A DNA stretch of 50,930 nucleotides from a virus. The stretch is taken from positions 1 through 50,930 of IMG/VR virus record IMGVR_UViG_3300022871_000025. The stretch is one strand, 5' to 3'. Below the pieces are notes generated by a model. That model worked only from the letters and a program-made list of their open reading frames with translations, searched no databases and was not told the DNA's origin. Of the stretch, positions 22,910 through 30,728 are shown in pieces. A program made the position numbers and the translations under genes. Every line of letters starts with the position of its first letter. The first letter of the stretch is position 1.

Positions 22910-23122
22910 ATGAACACAAAAGAACTAATCAAAAGTGAACTAATTAAGCAAGGTGTAGATTTTGAAAAAGAATATTGCCAAATTTCTTTTGATAACAAAT
23001 GTGTGCTGCACGATTACGCAACACAAATCAAATTCAAAAGAACGGCAAATTTAACTCAAGGCAACGCATTTTTTAACCACCTAAAAAATAAGGTAGAAAA
23101 CAAACAAGAAAGAACAAAATGA
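22910..23122 (+). CDS. Hypothetical 70-residue protein
   Basis: Begins M-N-T-K-E-L-I-K-S-E-L-I-K-Q, with C-V-L-H-D-Y in the middle and a Lys-rich end. It overlaps the DUF3560-like gene by 4 bases. Unknown function. Confidence 0.5.
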   Translation: MNTKELIKSELIKQGVDFEKEYCQISFDNKCVLHDYATQIKFKRTANLTQGNAFFNHLKNKVENKQERTK

Positions 23123-23760
23123 ATGTATATAAAAAATATTGTCCAAATGTCTTTTGTGCTGAATGTACAGAAGAACACGAAAAAGGCGAGATTATAACAC
23201 TTGAAACAAAATACGGAAATGAACACGAGTGCGAAGTTTACAACTTGGTCGCATCAAGAAACGGCTTGTTTTATTATTCAATAATCAGGGCGGACGGCTA
23301 CAACGTCCAGGAGAGAGCAAAGGCGAAAGCTGAAAAGTATAACACCTGGAAAGCATCAGCAGAAAATAAGAGCAATACAGCTTTTCAGGCTTCACACAGC
23401 GCAGTTGATGGTATTCCTTTTGGTCAACCTATATTAGTAGGACACCACAGCGAGAAGAAGCACAGGAGAGCAATAGAGCGCAGTCATAACGCAATGAACA
23501 AGAGCGTTGAAATGTCAGAGAAAGCAGAAGAACACGAGAGAAGGGCGGAATACTGGGAGAGCAAAGCCAATGATATAAATTTGTCAATGCCTGAAAGTAT
23601 TGATTATTACGAGGTCCAAGTACAAATCAAGAAAAAAGCACATCTGTTTTATAAAGAAAATCCTGCAAAGCGGGAACATTCTTATAGTCTAACCTATGCA
23701 AAAAAGGAACTAAACGAAGCGACAAAGAAACACAAAGCAGCGATTAAACTCTGGGGATAA
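23119..23760 (+). CDS. DUF3560-like protein
   Basis: A 213-residue protein. The middle pattern (G-I-P-F-G-Q-P-I-L-V-G-H-H-S-E-K-K-H, then R-R-A-E-Y-W-E-S-K-A) matches the DUF3560 family, found in phages and plasmids near DNA-processing genes, with a long helical region after it. The C-terminus is Lys/Glu-rich. Biochemical role unknown. A hairpin (23770-23777 with 23788-23795) follows the stop, perhaps a partial terminator. Confidence 0.75.
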   Translation: MNVYKKYCPNVFCAECTEEHEKGEIITLETKYGNEHECEVYNLVASRNGLFYYSIIRADGYNVQERAKAKAEKYNTWKASAENKSNTAFQASHSAVDGIPFGQPILVGHHSEKKHRRAIERSHNAMNKSVEMSEKAEEHERRAEYWESKANDINLSMPESIDYYEVQVQIKKKAHLFYKENPAKREHSYSLTYAKKELNEATKKHKAAIKLWG

Positions 23761-23830
23761 TGACACCCGGCAAGGCTTGAACGGTCGAGCCTTGCAAGGT
23801 ATTATTATTAACATTAACGGAAGGCGAAGC

Positions 23831-23932
23831 ATGAGAAACAAGTACATAGAATTTACAATTAACTTTGTAAAGGTCGCAACGGTCACGGCAGCGGTAATAT
23901 TATTAATCTTAAAATTAGACGGGAGCATTTGA
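23831..23932 (+). CDS. 33-residue single-span membrane peptide
   Basis: Very short frame with GGAAGGCGAAGC upstream. After M-R-N-K-Y-I-E-F-T-I comes a hydrophobic helix (F-V-K-V-A-T-V-T-A-A-V-I-L-L-I-L). Small membrane peptides in early operons often target host membrane functions; role unproven. Confidence 0.5.
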   Translation: MRNKYIEFTINFVKVATVTAAVILLILKLDGSI

Positions 23933-23934
23933 AA

Positions 23935-24282
23935 ATGAACATATCAACAAATACATGGAAAAAGCTAAACAAGCTAGCTAATATTCTAAACGGAGAAATT
24001 ATAGCCGCGGATTTCAACGGCGAGAAATACGACATTGAATTACCCAACAAGCAAGAAATGGAGCAATACGAATGCAGAAAAGCTGACGGAAACGCAAGCA
24101 TGTATACGTATAACATCTATATTGATTTTGACGGTCAATATGTTGATATATGGAATAAGCAACTTGTTTATATATCAGGTGTTAGCTGTAATGTTGTGAC
24201 TGACAGCAAAATAAAAGCACTTGATAATATGATTGAAACAGCATCTAAAGATATTGAAAAATTTAGATCTATTTGGTGTTAA
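23935..24282 (+). CDS. Hypothetical 115-residue protein
   Basis: The ATG at 23935 is preferred; a frame opened by a TTG six bases upstream adds only two residues. Sequence M-N-I-S-T-N-T-W-K-K-L-N-K-L-A then beta-rich Y-N-I-Y-I-D-F-D-G-Q-Y-V-D-I-W. No family recognised. Confidence 0.5.
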   Translation: MNISTNTWKKLNKLANILNGEIIAADFNGEKYDIELPNKQEMEQYECRKADGNASMYTYNIYIDFDGQYVDIWNKQLVYISGVSCNVVTDSKIKALDNMIETASKDIEKFRSIWC

Positions 24283-24300
24283 TAACTAAACAATAAAAAC

Positions 24301-24326
24301 AAACCGCCCCCTGAAAAGGGGGGTTT
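24301..24326 (+). terminator. G/C hairpin between early genes
   Basis: AAACC/GGTTT and C4/G4 arms close a short loop (CTGAAAA or similar). It lies in an intergenic gap and may thin out transcription or stabilise mRNA; there is no long T-run. Confidence 0.4.
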
Positions 24327-24339
24327 AAGGAAGTAAAAA

Positions 24340-24480
24340 ATGTACTATTACGAAATAAGGGAAGAGTGCGAAAAAAGAGGTTTGGATATATCAGTTATGA
24401 CAGATCACAAATTGGTTATGGCGTATATCCAGGACAACGACAAAAAAGTAATTGAATTACTGGACAAGGCGGTAAAATGA
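24340..24480 (+). CDS. Small 46-residue protein
   Basis: Begins M-Y-Y-Y-E-I-R-E-E-C-E-K-R-G-L-D; helical and charged. TAAGGAAG lies upstream and the stop overlaps the next start (ATGA). Unknown function. Confidence 0.5.
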   Translation: MYYYEIREECEKRGLDISVMTDHKLVMAYIQDNDKKVIELLDKAVK

Positions 24481-24662
24481 CATTAAATGAACTAATTGAC
24501 AGACAGGGCGGACTTGATCGAGTTAATCAAGTATGGAACCTTGACGGAGTAACAGAGATAAAAAAGCACCTTGCAAGTGCCGGAATAATCGAAAGTGGCA
24601 ACGGTCAACTGATGCAAATTAAAACAAAAGAAGAAATCAACAGAGAGAAAGAAATAGCATGA
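24477..24662 (+). CDS. Hypothetical 61-residue protein
   Basis: Begins M-T-L-N-E-L-I-D-R-Q-G-G-L-D-R-V and is helical with a charged tail. Coupled by ATGA at both ends. Unknown function. Confidence 0.5.
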   Translation: MTLNELIDRQGGLDRVNQVWNLDGVTEIKKHLASAGIIESGNGQLMQIKTKEEINREKEIA

Positions 24663-24838
24663 AAGTATTAACAACAATATCGGCATCAAAAGTTAACAGC
24701 AAAAACGGAAGAGTCAAAACTGCTTGTTTGTTGCAGTCGCTAAAACATACAACTTTTGAACAGGACCAAGAATATTCAAAAAAATTGATTAAAGATGGTT
24801 TTTTTGATGTGAACATACTAAAACAGGAAGTAGAATAA
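24659..24838 (+). CDS. Hypothetical 59-residue protein
   Basis: Coupled to the previous gene (ATGA). Basic N-terminal half (K-V-N-S-K-N-G-R-V-K-T-A) and an acidic end. No family recognised. Confidence 0.5.
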   Translation: MKVLTTISASKVNSKNGRVKTACLLQSLKHTTFEQDQEYSKKLIKDGFFDVNILKQEVE

Positions 24839-24840
24839 TT

Positions 24841-24921
24841 ATGTTAAGTGCAAGTGATTTAGGAATAAGAGAAGGATTGATCCCAGCGTTTTGTTGTGAC
24901 TGTGGATCTTTGGGTTTATAA
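24841..24921 (+). CDS. Possible 26-residue CxxC peptide
   Basis: Short frame with a weak ribosome binding site (GGAAG): M-L-S-A-S-D-L-G-I-R-E-G then F-C-C-D-C-G. The paired cysteines could bind metal. May be a real micropeptide or chance. Confidence 0.3.
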   Translation: MLSASDLGIREGLIPAFCCDCGSLGL

Positions 24922-24936
24922 AATAAAGGGGATGTT

Positions 24937-25317
24937 ATGAAGGGTGCAAGAAAATATGCGTTGTTGTTTAAAACAGGTCAGTATGGAAAACTATATATTA
25001 CATCAGGTAATCACGCTCGTGGTCGAACTTTTAGGATTCAAATATTAAAAGAAGGGGAAATTGCAAAACCTAACGGTGACGGAAACTGTTGTATTAACAA
25101 CGGAGCTGTTATTGTTTATGGCGTTACTGGTGGCGTACGAGGTTGGACTGAAACTTACGGATGGTTGCATGAGGGTAAATGGCAAGAGGATTTCGAGAAA
25201 CTTGTAACGGAAAAGAGAACAAAAATTAGTTTCGAAAACGAAAAATATATAAAACAAAGACTCGAAGAAGAAAAAGCGGAAGAAGATCACATAAACAAAA
25301 CATTAATAGAATATTAA
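24937..25317 (+). CDS. Hypothetical 126-residue protein
   Basis: AAAGGGGATG gives a clear start. Beta-rich first 85 residues (Y-G-K-L-Y-I-T-S-G-N-H-A-R-G-R-T) and a Glu/Lys coiled C-terminus (K-Q-R-L-E-E-E-K-A-E-E-D). No family recognised. Confidence 0.6.
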   Translation: MKGARKYALLFKTGQYGKLYITSGNHARGRTFRIQILKEGEIAKPNGDGNCCINNGAVIVYGVTGGVRGWTETYGWLHEGKWQEDFEKLVTEKRTKISFENEKYIKQRLEEEKAEEDHINKTLIEY

Positions 25318-25369
25318 ACCAAAGGAAATAAAATGAAGGAAACAACACCAGTAAATACAAAGGAACAAA

Positions 25370-25450
25370 ATGAATAAAGAAATTGTAACTGATGAAATAC
25401 TGCTGGAATTATTAAACATGTACCTGGAGTTTGAAAATGAAAATGTTTAA
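25370..25450 (+). CDS. Possible 26-residue acidic peptide
   Basis: Sequence M-N-K-E-I-V-T-D-E-I-L-L-E-L, helical. AAGGAAC upstream; overlaps the zinc-ribbon gene by 14 bases. Weak evidence. Confidence 0.3.
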   Translation: MNKEIVTDEILLELLNMYLEFENENV

Positions 25451-25601
25451 GAGAACGAGATATTGCAAAGAATGTGGCAAGAAATTAGTTCTTGTAGTTC
25501 TTAAACAATATTATTGTTACGAGTGTAATTCGTTCTTCGATTGGAAAGATACAATAGGGCGAAGATTTGCTAAAATTCTAAAAATGACTGGAAAGAGATA
25601 A
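25437..25601 (+). CDS. 54-residue zinc-ribbon protein
   Basis: Two CxxC pairs (C-K-E-C at residues 10-13 and C-Y-E-C at 27-30) separated by 13 residues form a zinc ribbon, followed by a basic C-terminus. Likely nucleic-acid or protein binding. Stop directly abuts the next ATG. Confidence 0.6.
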   Translation: MKMFKRTRYCKECGKKLVLVVLKQYYCYECNSFFDWKDTIGRRFAKILKMTGKR

Positions 25602-26051
25602 ATGAAATTGACAGAGAGACAAGAAAAGAGATTGAAGTGGTTTGAAGACAGAATGACTGAACTACTTAAAAAAGAAGAATCTGATTCTAACACGAAAGAA
25701 GGAAAACGAATTGTCGAACTTCACGACAACTTGGTTTGTGCTTACAATCAAGGACAAGACACCTGTGCGTCCTGTGGAGCGTTGTTTACACCCGACCCTA
25801 TACTAGGAGGTGGTGAATGTGGTTTGTGCAGTAAGCACCCCTTAGCGTTCGTTCAGAGTGATTTGGTAAAAGGCAAAGTTTGCAAGACTGGAAAACTGGA
25901 ATTGAGAGGTGGCGGTGGTTCTGTAATCTCTGGTTCTGACGAACAGGGAACGATGATAAGGAGTAAATACAACAGACAAACTGGCTACGATGACTTCGTT
26001 AGTGGATGCAATTGTTTTCCACCAGTAGCGCAGCCGTTAAAAAGAAAGTGA
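25602..26051 (+). CDS. 149-residue protein with two CxxC pairs
   Basis: Helical N-terminus (R-Q-E-K-R-L-K-W-F-E-D-R), then C-A-S-C and C-G-L-C separated by 15 residues, a rubredoxin-like zinc knuckle. The C-terminus has G-G-G-G-S and C-N-C. Unknown function; metal binding is likely. Confidence 0.6.
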   Translation: MKLTERQEKRLKWFEDRMTELLKKEESDSNTKEGKRIVELHDNLVCAYNQGQDTCASCGALFTPDPILGGGECGLCSKHPLAFVQSDLVKGKVCKTGKLELRGGGGSVISGSDEQGTMIRSKYNRQTGYDDFVSGCNCFPPVAQPLKRK

Positions 26052-26059
26052 GAAGCGAT

Positions 26060-26200
26060 ATGAGTGTTATAGAAATAAATGTATTAACAGCATTATCTGT
26101 TATAACTATGGGGCTTTTTGTTTTAACTGTTATTCTACTTGTTTACTATAAAATACTGGACAGGCAGATACAAAAATATGAGACAGAAAAAGAAAAGTGA
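26060..26200 (+). CDS. 46-residue membrane protein
   Basis: Starts at the ATG at 26060 (M-S-V-I-E-I-N-V-L), preceded by GAGAAGCG; one transmembrane helix (V-I-T-M-G-L-F-V-L-T-V-I-L-L-V-Y-Y) and a charged cytoplasmic tail. Early membrane peptides may change host membrane properties. Confidence 0.55.
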   Translation: MSVIEINVLTALSVITMGLFVLTVILLVYYKILDRQIQKYETEKEK

Positions 26201-26203
26201 AAA

Positions 26204-26425
26204 ATGAATACAAAAGAGATAATTCAAAAGTTTTCAGACAGAGTCTTGCATGAAATAGAAAAGAATAACAAAACGATTCGATCAACTCACATAAAACAGG
26301 TTGCTGTCAAATATCACGGGATTAACTTAGGGATACTCAAGGCTATAGAATTGTTTCCCTATGAAGATTTGGAAGATGATTGCCCTTTAAACAAAGGCTA
26401 TGTAATCGTAGAAAAAGAAAAGTAA
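26204..26425 (+). CDS. Hypothetical 73-residue protein
   Basis: Begins M-N-T-K-E-I-I-Q-K-F-S-D-R-V; helical first half, acidic second half (Y-E-D-L-E-D-D-C-P). Three bases from the previous gene. Unknown. Confidence 0.5.
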   Translation: MNTKEIIQKFSDRVLHEIEKNNKTIRSTHIKQVAVKYHGINLGILKAIELFPYEDLEDDCPLNKGYVIVEKEK

Positions 26426-26445
26426 CAAATAGTTACAAATAGTTG

Positions 26446-26474
26446 TTGACAAAAAAGAGAGGATGTAGTAAGGT
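26446..26474 (+). promoter_or_regulatory. Candidate sigma-70 promoter inside the early arm
   Basis: TTGACA, 17-base spacer, TAAGGT, 33 bases before the ribbon-helix-helix-like gene at 26507. Good -35, weak -10. It could give separate control of the downstream replication genes. Confidence 0.4.
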
Positions 26475-26506
26475 GTTGGCAATCTTAAACAGAAAAGGAA
26501 ATAAAA

Positions 26507-26692
26507 ATGACAGAAGAAATGGAGACGCAAGGACTTACGAAGAGAGTTCATGCAAGTTTTTCGGATGAAGAATATGCAATGATAATAGAGATGGGAAGTC
26601 GTGAAATTATGAAACCAGCACCATTTGTTAGAAAATGTGTTATCTGGTACTGCAATTATAGAGAAATTGAACAACAAATGAAACATAAATAA
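26507..26692 (+). CDS. 61-residue ribbon-helix-helix-like regulator
   Basis: AAGGAAATAAAA precedes the ATG. A short beta strand region (T-K-R-V-H-A-S-F-S-D-E-E-Y) followed by two helices resembles Arc/MetJ-type RHH repressors or plasmid mobilisation accessory proteins. It follows its own candidate promoter, so it may autoregulate. It is the only plausible repressor-type protein seen in the early arm. Confidence 0.5.
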   Translation: MTEEMETQGLTKRVHASFSDEEYAMIIEMGSREIMKPAPFVRKCVIWYCNYREIEQQMKHK

Positions 26693-26701
26693 AGGATAAA
26701 A

Positions 26702-27373
26702 ATGAATGAATTAACGATACAACTAATGACAATATCAATAGTATTGTTTGTATTTTTTGTCTGTACTACATGTATGGCAGTTATGAACTGGAATATAGTA
26801 GGAAGAAGGAACAGACTGGTTTCTGATTTGAGAAAACGAATATACGAAGTGAATAAAGAAAAAGATGACATCTTTGAGCATTGCAAAAGGTCAGAAGAAT
26901 TGACACTAGCTTACGAAAATAAGTATTTCATGGTTGCCGACTTAAATGATGATTTAAAAAACGAGATAACAGGTTTGAAAACCCTCATAGCTTGCAGGGC
27001 TGAAGAGTTGGAGAAGCCACAAGTTGTTAAGTCTAAGTTGTCAAAGGCTGAACTTGAAAAGATGACAACAGCAATAAATAAATTGATATTGCTTGTTAGA
27101 TCGATGCCTATGACTACTGATATAGAAACTGAATTATTTGAGATATACGACCGATACATAGGTGATTTAAAGGATGTTCAGGAGTCTCTGCTTATCTGGG
27201 AGAATGACGAATTTTATCTACTGCCTATCAAGACTATGGGTGATTTGGTTGATACTATTGATACAATTATAAAAAAGGTTGACGCTGATGCACCTAAGTT
27301 CACAAAAGTTTTAGAAGTCGCAAGAGCCAAGATAGTTCTTGCTCTGGATAACAAACCTCAAAATAAGGAGTAA
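26702..27373 (+). CDS. 223-residue membrane-anchored coiled-coil protein
   Basis: An N-terminal transmembrane helix (S-I-V-L-F-V-F-F-V-C-T-T-C-M-A-V) is followed by a long coil (residues ~45-110) and a compact helical C-terminal domain. Resembles membrane-tethered phage proteins of unknown role; could anchor a replication or exclusion complex. Confidence 0.55.
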   Translation: MNELTIQLMTISIVLFVFFVCTTCMAVMNWNIVGRRNRLVSDLRKRIYEVNKEKDDIFEHCKRSEELTLAYENKYFMVADLNDDLKNEITGLKTLIACRAEELEKPQVVKSKLSKAELEKMTTAINKLILLVRSMPMTTDIETELFEIYDRYIGDLKDVQESLLIWENDEFYLLPIKTMGDLVDTIDTIIKKVDADAPKFTKVLEVARAKIVLALDNKPQNKE

Positions 27374-27375
27374 CA

Positions 27376-27738
27376 ATGAACAATATCAAAGATATGTCAA
27401 CAGCAGGGTTGAAATCGTTGAAACAAGAAATTAAAGACGAACAAGCAAGACGAAAAGCTAAAGAAAAGGCTACAATTAAAAATATAAAAGTATTTACTAG
27501 TAGAGACTTAACGCCTTTGTCATATGGAAGGGCTCATAAATATGTAAGAAAAAACAGATTCTTTTATTCAACCACACAAGCTAGAAGGGGTAATAGTTGT
27601 TCTGTTTACAACAAAAACACAAAGCAATGGGTAAGGTATTCAGAATGGATAAGCGAAAGTTTTGAGGAAGCAACGTGTAACTGGGAAGATGCTATATTAG
27701 TGTATGAAACAGACGATGATAAGGTGCAGATAAAATGA
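27376..27738 (+). CDS. Hypothetical 120-residue protein
   Basis: Helical Lys-rich start (Q-E-I-K-D-E-Q-A-R-R-K-A-K-E-K-A) and a beta-rich part with aromatic residues (Y-V-R-K-N-R-F-F-Y-S-T-T). AAGGAGTAACA precedes the ATG. Basic, perhaps nucleic-acid binding. Confidence 0.5.
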   Translation: MNNIKDMSTAGLKSLKQEIKDEQARRKAKEKATIKNIKVFTSRDLTPLSYGRAHKYVRKNRFFYSTTQARRGNSCSVYNKNTKQWVRYSEWISESFEEATCNWEDAILVYETDDDKVQIK

Positions 27739-27986
27739 GAATAAGTATAACAAGATATAATAATATGAGAGAAGATGGAACATTCGCAAATCAAGGAGGT
27801 GAAGTTTGTATCGACAGAGGTATTGACTCTGGATACCCTTGCCCTTGTGGATGTTCACCTAAACACTGGTTATCGATCAGTACTGGAATGGATACTTTCG
27901 GAGAAATGGAAATAATTTCTATCACAGGTGAAGCTAAGGAAATAGAAGACGTTAAAAGAATCATTGAGGAAGCGACAAGAGAATAA
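27735..27986 (+). CDS. 83-residue Cys-rich protein
   Basis: Overlaps the previous gene (ATGA). It contains C-P-C-G-C and an upstream Cys, a compact metal-binding knuckle, followed by W-L-S-I-S-T-G-M-D-T-F-G-E. Unknown function. Confidence 0.5.
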   Translation: MRISITRYNNMREDGTFANQGGEVCIDRGIDSGYPCPCGCSPKHWLSISTGMDTFGEMEIISITGEAKEIEDVKRIIEEATRE

Positions 27987-28027
27987 TAATGTAAGGATAA
28001 AATAACGAACCAAGAAGGAGAGACTAC

Positions 28028-28039
28028 ATGAGAAAATAA
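28028..28039 (+). other. Minigene (ATG AGA AAA TAA) with strong ribosome binding site
   Basis: AAGAAGGAGAGACTAC gives a strong ribosome binding site and the frame ends after three codons. It sits directly before the hairpin at 28066-28105. Such phage minigenes can trap peptidyl-tRNA or set up translation-controlled termination. Confidence 0.35.
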
Positions 28040-28065
28040 CGGTTAGTAATATTTGAGTTCATATA

Positions 28066-28105
28066 GTGGTTGTCTGCGGGAACACGGTCGCAGATAACCA
28101 CTTTT
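28066..28105 (+). terminator. 13-bp hairpin with T4 tail
   Basis: Arms 28066-28078 and 28089-28101 pair over 13 bp (one G-U), 10-base loop, then TTTT. It is upstream of the recombination module at 28133 and could act as an attenuator or terminator. Confidence 0.6.
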
Positions 28106-28132
28106 CAGAAAGATAAAACGTAAGGAAACACT

Positions 28133-28639
28133 ATGACAGATAAAGAAACAGCTAGAGACAAGATGACGGAATGCTACGATTGTAAGCATAAAAGAGACGT
28201 TCCAGGGAATCGCCATATCAGATGTGCAAACCCTGACCCAAATATGCAAGGGCATCAATATGGAATACATCACGGATGGTTTTGCTATCCTAGATTATTC
28301 GATCCAGTTTGGAAAGAGGTTGAATGTGCGAACTTTGAAGAGGATATACTAATATTGACAGAAAGCACTCTAAGCTCTGCTGACCAGAACATTTTGATTG
28401 AAGAGTTAAAAGAGGCAAAAAAAGAGTTTGTTCAAAAAAGGGCTAAAGAATCACTTGAGGAAGAAGAGCTACTTTGGGGTTCAAAAAAGAAAGCACTTAA
28501 AACAAACAAGGTAGTGATCCCTGATGTTGTCTTTGACCAGATAACGGAAGCAATGGACGAAGCTGACGCACACAATGAAATGATTCACGAACACGAAGCC
28601 GAACAACTTGAACTGGAAGTTGGAAAGGAATCGAAATGA
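28133..28639 (+). CDS. 168-residue protein with Cys cluster, start of recombination module
   Basis: Near the N-terminus C-Y-D-C-K-H-K-R-D-V-P and a following C-A-N-P resemble a small zinc-binding domain; the rest is Glu/Lys-rich coil (E-E-L-K-E-A-K-K-E-F). GTAAGGAAACACT precedes the ATG. It overlaps the ERF gene, suggesting a partner role in recombination. Confidence 0.55.
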   Translation: MTDKETARDKMTECYDCKHKRDVPGNRHIRCANPDPNMQGHQYGIHHGWFCYPRLFDPVWKEVECANFEEDILILTESTLSSADQNILIEELKEAKKEFVQKRAKESLEEEELLWGSKKKALKTNKVVIPDVVFDQITEAMDEADAHNEMIHEHEAEQLELEVGKESK

Positions 28640-29232
28640 ACCTACTAGAAAAACTACTAAAGATCCGAAAAGAGGTTGAATATTTTCAAAAGACAGTAAG
28701 CGGTCAGCAAGGAATGTACGTTGATTCTGCTGTGTTGCTCAAGACCATTAGAGACAAGATGGATGAATTAAAGATATTATTAGTTCCAACTATCTTATCT
28801 GGGGCACAAGTGGAATGTATTGCTTTCCCCTCCAAAAGCAATCCTAATGCAAAAGCATTTGTGTTTGCTGGAGATATGGCATTTCAATGGATAAATGGAG
28901 AGGACTCAAAAGATACAGTAATTGTTCCTTGGTTCTTAACTGGCAAAAATGCACAAGATCCAGCGATGGCTTACGGTTCGGCTCTTACTTATACAGAACG
29001 ATACTTCATACTAAAGTTCTTCCAGATTCCAACTGCTAAGGATGACCCAGATGCTTTTGAGGAAAAGACTAGGGAGAAGGAAAAAGCGGAGTTGTTGCCT
29101 AATACAGAATGGTGGAACAATGCTATCCTTGCAATTCAAGGCGGTGTTGATATAGCCGGCATCAAAAAGTCCGCGGTGCTCAGTGCAGAGAATGAGAAGT
29201 TGTTGCTTGCAGAGGCGAAAAATGTATCTTGA
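28636..29232 (+). CDS. ERF family single-strand annealing protein
   Basis: A 198-residue protein with the ERF signature: A-Q-D-P-A-M-A-Y-G-S-A-L-T-Y-T-E-R-Y and then F-Q-I-P-T-A-K-D-D-P-D. ERF proteins anneal complementary single strands and work with a 5'-3' exonuclease, here the YqaJ gene that overlaps its end by 11 bases. Used for genome recombination and circularisation. Confidence 0.88.
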   Translation: MNLLEKLLKIRKEVEYFQKTVSGQQGMYVDSAVLLKTIRDKMDELKILLVPTILSGAQVECIAFPSKSNPNAKAFVFAGDMAFQWINGEDSKDTVIVPWFLTGKNAQDPAMAYGSALTYTERYFILKFFQIPTAKDDPDAFEEKTREKEKAELLPNTEWWNNAILAIQGGVDIAGIKKSAVLSAENEKLLLAEAKNVS

Positions 29233-29872
29233 CATACAACAAAACACCCCAGAGTGGCTGGATATGCGTTCTGGGAAAGTAACAGGTTCTGCCATCGCCA
29301 AGGTTATGGCTAATGGAACTGGTGCTTTTGGTGAACCTGCAAAGAAGCTTGCAATAAACATTGCCGTGGAACGCATCACTGGACAGCGAATAACGACGAA
29401 TGATTATAAGAACACTCACATGGAACGAGGACACGAGGAAGAGCCTATCGCCAGAGAGCTTTACGAAGATAAGTATTTCGTTGAAGTCACCAACGGTGGG
29501 TTTTATAATAACGGCAGGATGGGTTGTAGCCCAGATGGCCTAGTTGGCGAAGATGGATTGATTGAGATTAAGTCAGTCATAGCAACAACTCATTATGCAA
29601 ACGTTGAGAGAGGAACGATTGACCCAGCTTACAAATGGCAATGCTACTTTAATCTGAATGAGTCAGGGCGAGACTGGATTGATTTTGTTTCCTACTGTTC
29701 TTCTTATCCAGAGACAACAAACCTTTATGTGTTTCGGATATACAAAACAGATATAGCAGAAGAACTAGAAACAATGGAAAGGAGATTAGCGGATTTCGAG
29801 AAGTTGGTGGAAGAAAAGGCAAATAATATTAGTGGCAAAACGTCACAGAACAAACTGAACGGAGTAATATAA
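29222..29872 (+). CDS. YqaJ-type exonuclease (lambda exo family)
   Basis: 216 residues from the ATG at 29222 (M-Y-L-D-I-Q-Q-N-T-P-E-W-L). It has the YqaJ pattern: R-S-G-K-V-T-G-S near residue 16, E-R-G-H-E-E-E-P-I-A at 68-77, and P-D-G ... I-E-I-K at 104-117 (D105, E115, K117) of the PD-(D/E)XK nuclease. It should chew one strand to give single-stranded tails for the ERF protein. The other in-frame ATG 39 bases upstream is not favoured. Confidence 0.87.
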   Translation: MYLDIQQNTPEWLDMRSGKVTGSAIAKVMANGTGAFGEPAKKLAINIAVERITGQRITTNDYKNTHMERGHEEEPIARELYEDKYFVEVTNGGFYNNGRMGCSPDGLVGEDGLIEIKSVIATTHYANVERGTIDPAYKWQCYFNLNESGRDWIDFVSYCSSYPETTNLYVFRIYKTDIAEELETMERRLADFEKLVEEKANNISGKTSQNKLNGVI

Positions 29873-30453
29873 TGAATAATCAAGGTTTCGGCTTTACGGT
29901 CGATGAAGATGCGGCATCAAAGATGGGAAAGAAGTTTCTCTATCCAGAGATGACAGTTGGACTGGTGATAGTTGGACATGACATAAAAGCAAACAAGGCT
30001 GAAAATGGACATTGGATTCGATTCCAGTTTCAAATCCTAGAGGGTCAGTTTCAAAACAAACAATACTCTCAATTGTATAACTATGATAATCCTAGTGATT
30101 TTTGTAGAGAAAAGGCAAATGAAGCGTTATCTGCAATGGCAGTAGCAATGGGAATGCCTAACGGAACGTCTCCATCGGCTGAACAAATGTATAATATTCC
30201 TTTTACTGGAGAGATAGGCATTGATGGAGATAACAATGAGATAAAGAGCTATGCACCGTCAACGCTTCAAGCTCCTGCACCTCAACCGCAGTTTGCACCT
30301 CAACAACAGCAGACGGCTCAAGGTTTCGCACCTCAACAGCAACAAGCACAGCCAGTACAACAGTTTGGAGCAAGTGCGTTGCCACAGCAACCAACTCAAC
30401 AGCAATTTGTTCCTCAAGGTGGGTTTGCACCAGATGACAGCGTGCCTTTTTAA
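29872..30453 (+). CDS. SSB-like protein (DUF669-like) with Gln-rich tail
   Basis: A 193-residue protein. The first 120 residues resemble DUF669-type phage proteins (W-I-R-F-Q-F-Q-I-L-E-G-Q); then a long Gln/Pro/Ala linker and an acidic tip ending D-D-S-V-P-F, much like the D-D-D-I-P-F tail of bacterial SSB that binds partner proteins. The frame begins in the preceding stop (ATGA style). It completes the annealing/exonuclease/SSB set. Confidence 0.7.
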   Translation: MNNQGFGFTVDEDAASKMGKKFLYPEMTVGLVIVGHDIKANKAENGHWIRFQFQILEGQFQNKQYSQLYNYDNPSDFCREKANEALSAMAVAMGMPNGTSPSAEQMYNIPFTGEIGIDGDNNEIKSYAPSTLQAPAPQPQFAPQQQQTAQGFAPQQQQAQPVQQFGASALPQQPTQQQFVPQGGFAPDDSVPF

Positions 30454-30468
30454 CCAACAACACTAACC

Positions 30469-30484
30469 GCCCCAGAAATGGGGC
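30469..30484 (+). terminator. Short GCCCC/GGGGC hairpin
   Basis: A 5-bp G/C stem with a 6-base loop in the 47-base gap after the SSB-like gene. Weak tail (TTACTTT). Perhaps partial termination. Confidence 0.35.
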
Positions 30485-30500
30485 TTACTTTAGGAGTATT

Positions 30501-30728
30501 ATGATATATTCACCAGCATTGAGAAAAGCACACATGGACAGAGAGCTTGACGAGCACACAAGAGAGCAAGAATGGGAGGATGAAGAGCAAGAATGGGAGG
30601 ATGAAGAGCCAGAAGAAAAAATAGATGTTTTAGAATTTATACACGATATGCAATCTATTTTCGGGAAATATGAACGTGCAATTGAAGCAAGGAAGAAAGA
30701 GGTTGAAAGAAAATGTCGAAACTCGTAA
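30501..30728 (+). CDS. 75-residue acidic repeat protein
   Basis: TAGGAG precedes the ATG. The middle has two tandem E-Q-E-W-E-D-E units; C-terminal basic helix. Overlaps the ERCC4 nuclease gene by 16 bases. Unknown function. Confidence 0.5.
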   Translation: MIYSPALRKAHMDRELDEHTREQEWEDEEQEWEDEEPEEKIDVLEFIHDMQSIFGKYERAIEARKKEVERKCRNS

